From assembly GCF_042242105.1 (NCBI RefSeq), contig NC_092028.1, forward strand, positions 10,649,338 to 10,713,337: a stretch of DNA of 64,000 nucleotides, given 5' to 3'. Numbering within the stretch: the first letter of the stretch is position 1; each line of letters opens with the position of its first letter. Position numbers and translations under genes: made by a program. This stretch comes from Pempheris klunzingeri. Taxonomy: Eukaryota > Chordata > Actinopteri > Acropomatiformes > Pempheridae. This document shows positions 58,898 through 64,000 of the stretch, piece after piece. Below the pieces are notes generated by a model that made no database searches, had not been told where the DNA came from, and worked only from the letters and a program-made list of their open reading frames with translations.

Positions 58898-61421
58898 TTA
58901 TTTGTTCCAGTGGACCTCATAAGACTTTTTCTCTGAGTAACTGGCTTCTGTTGTTCCTGTGCCACATCTGACTTTTTCCTTTACCACCTTCACTACCAGA
59001 CCACCAGCCAGAGCGATGCCTGCAGCAGCTTTGCCTATCTCAGCCACTGCAGTCAGGATGCGTGTGGCTGCTGTCACAGTGCTCCAGGGGTCTGACACCC
59101 TGCCAGCTACTGATGCCACACCTGGCCCTGTTATCGCACACACAGCACCAGGAGACCCAGCAGCCACTGGGACATTCACAGCCATCTCTTGAGCTAAGGC
59201 TGCTCCTGCTCCAGCACACTGAGCAGTCCCATTACCTGCAGCTACGCTCCCTACAGTGGCCACTACATGCTGCCCCGCTGCTAAAGCTGAACTACTCTGA
59301 GCTACAGAAGCACTGACTACTCCTGCTGATGCAGTTTCAGCTCCGGTGAGGGCTGCTGTGCTGAAAGCTGCTCCCTCCAGAGCTGCACCTAGAGCAGCCC
59401 CAGCTCCCATGGTGCCTCCCACACCTGCTGCCACGCCCACAGCAGAGACCCCTATGACGCTAACCTGCCCCAGGGCATCCAGAGCGCCCTCCCCTGGAGT
59501 GGCTGCCTCAGCACCAGCAACGGCTCCGACCGAACCACCCAAAACCCCACCTGTTGCTGCCCCCAGAGCCACTGCAGTTTTCCCTGAGGCTGCCGCCACT
59601 ATGGCCCCCACAGCTTTTCCAACACTTGTACCTCCCACTGCAGACATGCCAGCTAACTGACCTGCAGCAAAACCAACTGAGTTCCCCATCAGAGATGCTC
59701 CGGCTGCAGCTGCTAAAGGGGCAGCTGCCCCAAACACCGCCCCTACAGCCATGCCTGTAGCTCCAGCAGCCACCAGGATCTTAACTTTCTTCAGGACCTT
59801 AGCAGAGAGCGCAGCCTCCCTCCTCATGCAAATCAAAGATGAACGGAGAGAGTGTTGCTGGCTGATGTCCCTGCTGCAGCCTCTGCGTCTGCCTCTGAAC
59901 TGGTCCTTGTGTTGTTCAACTCGGTCCCTCAGAAGGCTGAGGGTGTTGCTTCTGCTCTCCTCCCTCCATGTCTCTACCCTAAGTTCGTCTTCATTTCCTC
60001 TCTCCAACTCCCTCATCCTGACTCCCTGTGATCCTTGATTCTCTGCTGCATTAGATTCCAAGTCACACTTCCTACGTTTTGCGAATTTAGCCTGTTCTGC
60101 CACGCTGCTGCTGTCTCCCCCTTGGTCAGCCCCCTCTGCTTGCCCTCGCTCCATCAACATTCTTTTCTGCTCCTCCCTGATGGCAGCCTCTGCTTCCAAA
60201 AACATGGCATTAGTATAAAACCCTTCACTAGTCTGTTTCACCATCTTGTCCACCTTCATTAAGAGTTCTTTAACCTGTGTCAAGTTACTGGGGTCTTTGT
60301 TGTTGAATACATGGTACCTGCCCCCACACCTGTCAATCAGAGCCCTAAGCCCAGCAGGTGCAGTCTCCCTCAGGTACTCTTCAATCCCCATTCCCTCCAG
60401 GTCATCACCCCGGGTAAAAAGGACCACTGTGTGGTGACGAACAGCGTCCTCTCCAAACATCTTGGTCAACTCGCAGGCAGCCTGGTTCTCGTTGTCTGTA
60501 AAACGTCCTATAGGCACTACCAGGAGGAAAGCATGTGGCCCAGGGGCAGAGAGGGACACACATTTGGCAATCTCTGCATGAATCTGCTCCACACTGAGGT
60601 GAGTGTCCCCAAAACCTGGCATATCAACCACTGTGACTCTCCTCATCCTCCTCTGTGTGACGGTCTGGTCATCCTCCTCAACGAGATCACTGCAACCAAG
60701 CTGGCAAATCTGGGTGACAGAGCTGGCACTGATCTGTGACAGGAACTGCCTTCGGCCCAAGATGGTGTTTCCAGATGCACTCTTTCCAGATCCAGTCTTT
60801 CCAATGAAGACCAGCCTGAGTTCCTCACTCCATCTGGTTTCAGACTCATCTCCTTCCTTCTCGGCCTCATCGCCTGGGGAAAACACTGAACCACAGACAT
60901 GGTCTGTTACTTAGTCAGACTACTGATATTTCATACTGATAGGATCACTACTGTATTTGCTAATATAAACCCCTTGAATCACTCACTTAAAAGCTAGCAA
61001 TCAAGAATTGTATTCTCTTCATTGGCTGCTGCCAATTGAACAGAATAAGTCTTGTTTTGTGTGACAAGCAGCAGCCTAGAAGAGTCTGGACAGAAACAAA
61101 ACAGCACAACTGAATAGGTTTAGGTTAGCTGATATTATGTCCAAGTGAGATGAAGTAGCTAGCGTTACCCATCGGCTATTCGGTAATGCAGGTTGTTGGA
61201 CTTTAGGTTTACGATTTAAATTAAACCACCCTGAAACTAAAGATCAGACATGAAATGCAGAGATGAAGTATTAATCCCAAATGCCTGCTAATGTTAACGT
61301 CTATTGACTGCTAGCAGCTAATTCCGCATTAGCAAGCTATCTTTAGCATCTTGCTAATTTGTGACAAAAAGGGGTAAATATCACGAAATGAAGAGATTGA
61401 CTCACCCACGTTATAAGACAT
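58898..61421 (-). CDS. GIMAP-like AIG1 GTPase with Ala/Gly-rich C-terminal domain
   Basis: There are two coding exons: 61421-61406 (MSYNV) and 60885-58898, giving 667 residues. The big exon has no ATG near its 5' end but has a TTCAG acceptor there, and joining keeps frame. AIG1/GIMAP GTPases are immune-associated and often membrane-bound. P-loop GKTGSGKS is at 34-41, [10 protein letters not shown] at about 91-100, and FTRGDDL at about 162-168 (many GIMAPs have FTRKDDL). A charged linker (about 230-365) follows. Residues about 370-640 are then almost wholly Ala, Gly, Val, Ser and Thr with small-xxx-small spacing ([40 protein letters not shown]). The tail is basic ([12 protein letters not shown]). 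Typical GIMAPs are about 250-350 residues, so the second half is extra. It may insert in membranes; that is inference. The exact family member is not assignable. Confidence 0.85.
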
Positions 61422-61625
61422 GCCTCTGCCTTACTACAAGAGGTTTCCCCTTCGCCTCAAGCTCCAGTTATAACTTATATTATGTAGCTAAAGTGCAGCT
61501 TTGGCTACATATTGAGTTTAGCTCAAACTCTGCTCAGCTCACAACAAAAACATTGGACTTCAGTACAAAGTCTGGTGGCTGTCTGCCCTCTGTTGGCTGA
61601 GCTCTTCAACTGGCTGTGGCACTCA

Positions 61626-61637
<12 letters not shown>
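61422..61637 (-). promoter_or_regulatory. Upstream region of the GIMAP-like gene
   Basis: About 215 bases between the start codon and a long (CA)n tract must hold the promoter and 5' UTR. No TATA box or interferon-type site was recognised. Confidence 0.4.

Positions 61638-61693
<56 letters not shown>
61638..61693. repeat. (CA)n microsatellite
   Basis: About 28 perfect CA units, preceded by a short CT run. It separates the GIMAP-like gene from the 3' end of the next gene. Confidence 0.97.
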
Positions 61694-61695
<2 letters not shown>

Positions 61696-61736
61696 GGGAA
61701 TATGAAATTATATTTTTTGTACATATCAGAGTCACT

Positions 61737-62920
61737 TTATTTCATTAAATTTGATTACAAAATGGCTTGTTCATTCTGCAGCAATGATATTCTTTCTCTG
61801 AATATACATATAGTTTTATAACAGTCATAATACTATTTCAAAATTACACCAATCTCAATTCCATAATCCTAAAACCATTAAAATATGTCCAGTTATGACA
61901 AAAGAAAAAAAGAATAAAAAATATATTAATACAGAAACAGGCGGAGGGCTTCAAGATGAATGGTCATATGTTGTGTTTCTGGTTGACAGATTTGTCAAAC
62001 AGCACAAAATAGTTATAAGAAAGGGTCATTAAAGTGAAACAACTACAAAGATTGATGTAAAAAAGAATAATGGTTTCAAAGAGATTGCAAAATATGTAAA
62101 AGGAAAATTCACAGGTGATGATAAAATATGTTCAAAAGGACATGAAAGATAAACCAATTATATGAGATATATATATATGTATATGACATACTGTTCTTCG
62201 GGCAAACAAGACATAAGATGGGTGCTTAAAAGTTTGAGCAGCAGTAAGATAAATATCTGCCTATCCAAAAACATCCCTCTAGAAATCTCTCTAATAAATC
62301 TCAGCTCAAGGGAAAAGAATAATAAAAAATAAAACTGTATTCCATCATCAATTTAAACGTAACCTAACCAGAGACAGGCCAAATTTAATGAGGTGAGGCC
62401 ACATTTATATCCGGCAACCACACGTATTTGAAGCATATGGGCTTTAGACACATTAAATGTAGACCAGACACAATACAGTAGGGTTTTGCAAAGTTTGAAG
62501 CAAATTCATTATAATAAAATTAATTATATTCCAAAGTACAGTTATGTTATCCTCAAGTTATCAAAAATGAATTTCCCTTATCAACTCCTATTCTGGAGAT
62601 GTGTTTTACCTCTTACACACTGTAATAGCTTCCGATTATAAACCACTGTACGTACAGTAATTCAGGTCTTTGTCAGAAACTGACAAACCTCCATTTCCAT
62701 TTTACTTTTTTGTGTCGCTTTGAGGGTTCCCTCTCTTGCTTTCAACTGAGCACCTGGCTTTTGTACAAGTGATGACAGCTTTTATTTCCTTCGCTGCCAT
62801 CGGAGTCTACAAGTCAAGCCACCCCTTGTGGACTGTGCGTGTACTCCTCCTTCTTCTTCTTCTTCATTATCATCATCATCATCATTATCATCTGCTCTCC
62901 ACAAGCACTGTGGTGCAGCG
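61737..62920 (-). other. Probable 3' UTR of the last gene
   Basis: A minus-strand AATAAA at about 61737-61742 lies 1.2 kb after the stop codon at 62921. The sequence between is AT-rich with no coding signature. A CTT/CAT simple repeat occupies about 62848-62891. Confidence 0.45.
62848..62891. repeat. (CTT)n/(CAT)n trinucleotide repeat
   Basis: Compound trinucleotide repeat in the probable 3' UTR, 30 bases beyond the stop codon of the last gene. Confidence 0.9.
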
Positions 62921-63284
62921 CTATAGCTCGGTGCGGGAGCGGGAGATGCGAGGCCCTTTCCTGATTTCTTTCCTCTTCTCTTCTTTCCTCCTCCTCTTCT
63001 CCTCCTCCCTCAGGATCTTCTGGAACGCCTCAGCAGTGTGAAGCACCTGAAACAGATGAGCAGGGCGAGAGAGACCGACGTTTAATAGAGGCTCTCTGGG
63101 AGAGAAGGGACGTGTTTACCAGGAGAGGCATACTATTGGCTGATGTTAAAGGCTGATGGAGAAGTCTATAAGAGAGGCTAAGTATGAACCAACATGTATG
63201 CATCTTACTCACATCGTCTCTCTCTGTGCGGTACGGGTTTGTGAAGTCTGGGGTTTTCTCTATTATTCCCAGCTCCTGTGACAT
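62921..63284 (-). CDS. Last two coding exons of an unidentified gene
   Basis: Exons 63284-63213 (72 nt) and 63046-62921 (126 nt with stop) both lie in phase 0 with good GT-AG borders (CTCTCAG acceptor, GTGAGT donor, TTTCAG acceptor). They encode about 65 residues: a segment with [18 protein letters not shown], then [20 protein letters not shown], a Lys/Arg/Glu-rich helix ([17 protein letters not shown]), and the end RTEL. I do not recognise the family. The charged helix could be a coiled coil or nucleic-acid/actin contact, and the RTEL end could be a PDZ ligand; both are guesses. Upstream exons must lie beyond 63,300 and probably outside the window. Confidence 0.65.
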
Positions 63285-63299
63285 CTGAGAGATGAGAGC

Positions 63300-64000
63300 A
63301 AGAGCGACAAATGACAGAGGAAAAGAGGGGCCGCATTAATATTTCTTCAAAACAGACGAGGAATGAAAATGTGACATTTTAGCTTTAGACACTATGAGCT
63401 ACATGAAATAAAGAGGAGTGGATCAGACACTAAGAGTGGGGCTACTGTGGCACAAGTGAGGGCTGGATGCACGGTTTCAGGGTGCTAACTGCTGCTGCAG
63501 AGTCTCAGAATTAATCCGCTATATAATCCTCTTGGCACATTGCTAAGGTCACAGATTAATCCTGCAAGAGTTTAGTTCATTAACCCACACATTAAACAGC
63601 AAATACCACTTTATCTGCTTTGCTCTTTTAGGTTTCACCATGGATAAATTTAAATGACAAATAACACATTTTGCAGTAATGACAGAGAGGTGGCTGACAA
63701 TGGGGATGTATTTTACACTGACATGACTGCAGACTGCACTAAAATCTCTGTATCTACTGTATAACCTGAACTCTGTAAGATGTATGCAGCAGTCACGTTT
63801 ACACCACTGTGTGCTATATTGCATTGAACTGTAAGAGAGGATAGGATAAATTTAATCATGCATTTATACTGAATTCACCGATTTCACAAGAGTTGTTCAA
63901 TCCAACAATGACTCACTTAAATTCATTTCCTTCGGCAAACATTTGATGCATTCTTATATCTAACAATTTCCTCAGGATTCACATGTACAGAAAATTAAAA
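63300..64000. other. Intron of the last gene
   Basis: No exon recognised. It is probably intron of the gene whose last exons are at 62921-63284. Confidence 0.45.

Noticed and set aside
60643-60900. GTG-initiated long frame of the GIMAP-like gene taken as complete
   Set aside because: There is no ATG at the 5' end. A good acceptor sits at that point and an upstream exon supplies MSYNV in frame, so the GTG is not the start.
1-64000. Endogenous retrovirus, LTR element or Polinton
   Set aside because: I saw no paired long direct repeats, capsid, polymerase or envelope signatures anywhere in the window.

Overview
This window is vertebrate nuclear DNA, almost certainly from a teleost fish. It has GT-AG introns of a few hundred bases to 5.5 kb, abundant (CA)n microsatellites, a fish-type MITE and a decayed fish retrotransposon. 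Seven protein genes are recognised by their similarity to human proteins. I assembled their exons by eye from reading frame and splice signals. In every complete model the summed coding length is a multiple of three, which supports the junctions. The species cannot be named from the sequence alone.

Layout from left to right. poldip3 (SKAR, mRNA export adaptor) lies on the minus strand at 1.4-6.4 kb. About 0.5 kb upstream, on the opposite strand, is a gene for U12 snRNA, the branch-site RNA of the minor spliceosome. fam234b (plus, 7.6-13.1 kb) follows, then smdt1/EMRE (plus, 14.0-14.5 kb) and ndufa6 (minus, 15.6-16.7 kb), two small mitochondrial inner-membrane proteins. triobp/Tara fills 17.1-36.3 kb on the minus strand, with a long form that includes a Ser/Arg-rich repeat exon and a short form from an internal promoter. 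nol12 (minus, 37.1-38.7 kb) lies just upstream of it. srebf2 (minus, about 39.9-57.1 kb, 20 coding exons) carries the miR-33 hairpin in an intron. A two-exon AIG1/GIMAP-type GTPase with a strange Ala/Gly-rich C-terminal half (minus, 58.9-61.4 kb) follows. The window closes with the last two coding exons of a minus-strand gene that I could not identify (62.9-63.3 kb).

Functional links. srebf2 and its intronic miR-33 form the well-known sterol module: SREBP-2 drives cholesterol synthesis and uptake, and the co-transcribed miRNA represses cholesterol export. smdt1 and ndufa6 are a tail-to-tail mitochondrial pair, as I recall from human 22q13.2. nol12-triobp is a head-to-tail pair known from human 22q13.1. 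poldip3 and U12 are divergent neighbours in human too. The window therefore joins several pieces of human 22q13 with fam234b (human 12p13) and a GIMAP gene.

The least conventional object is the GIMAP-like protein: a standard AIG1 GTPase domain joined to about 270 residues of glycine-zipper-like, possibly membrane-inserting sequence. Other points worth a second look are an atypical site-1 protease sequence in SREBP-2, about ten copies of an LRK(T/S)E repeat in triobp, a perfect ERE palindrome in a poldip3 intron, CTCF-like and ZNF143-like sites, and microsatellites placed exactly at functional boundaries. I saw no CRISPR arrays, tRNA or rRNA genes, endogenous retroviruses or other virus-like elements.
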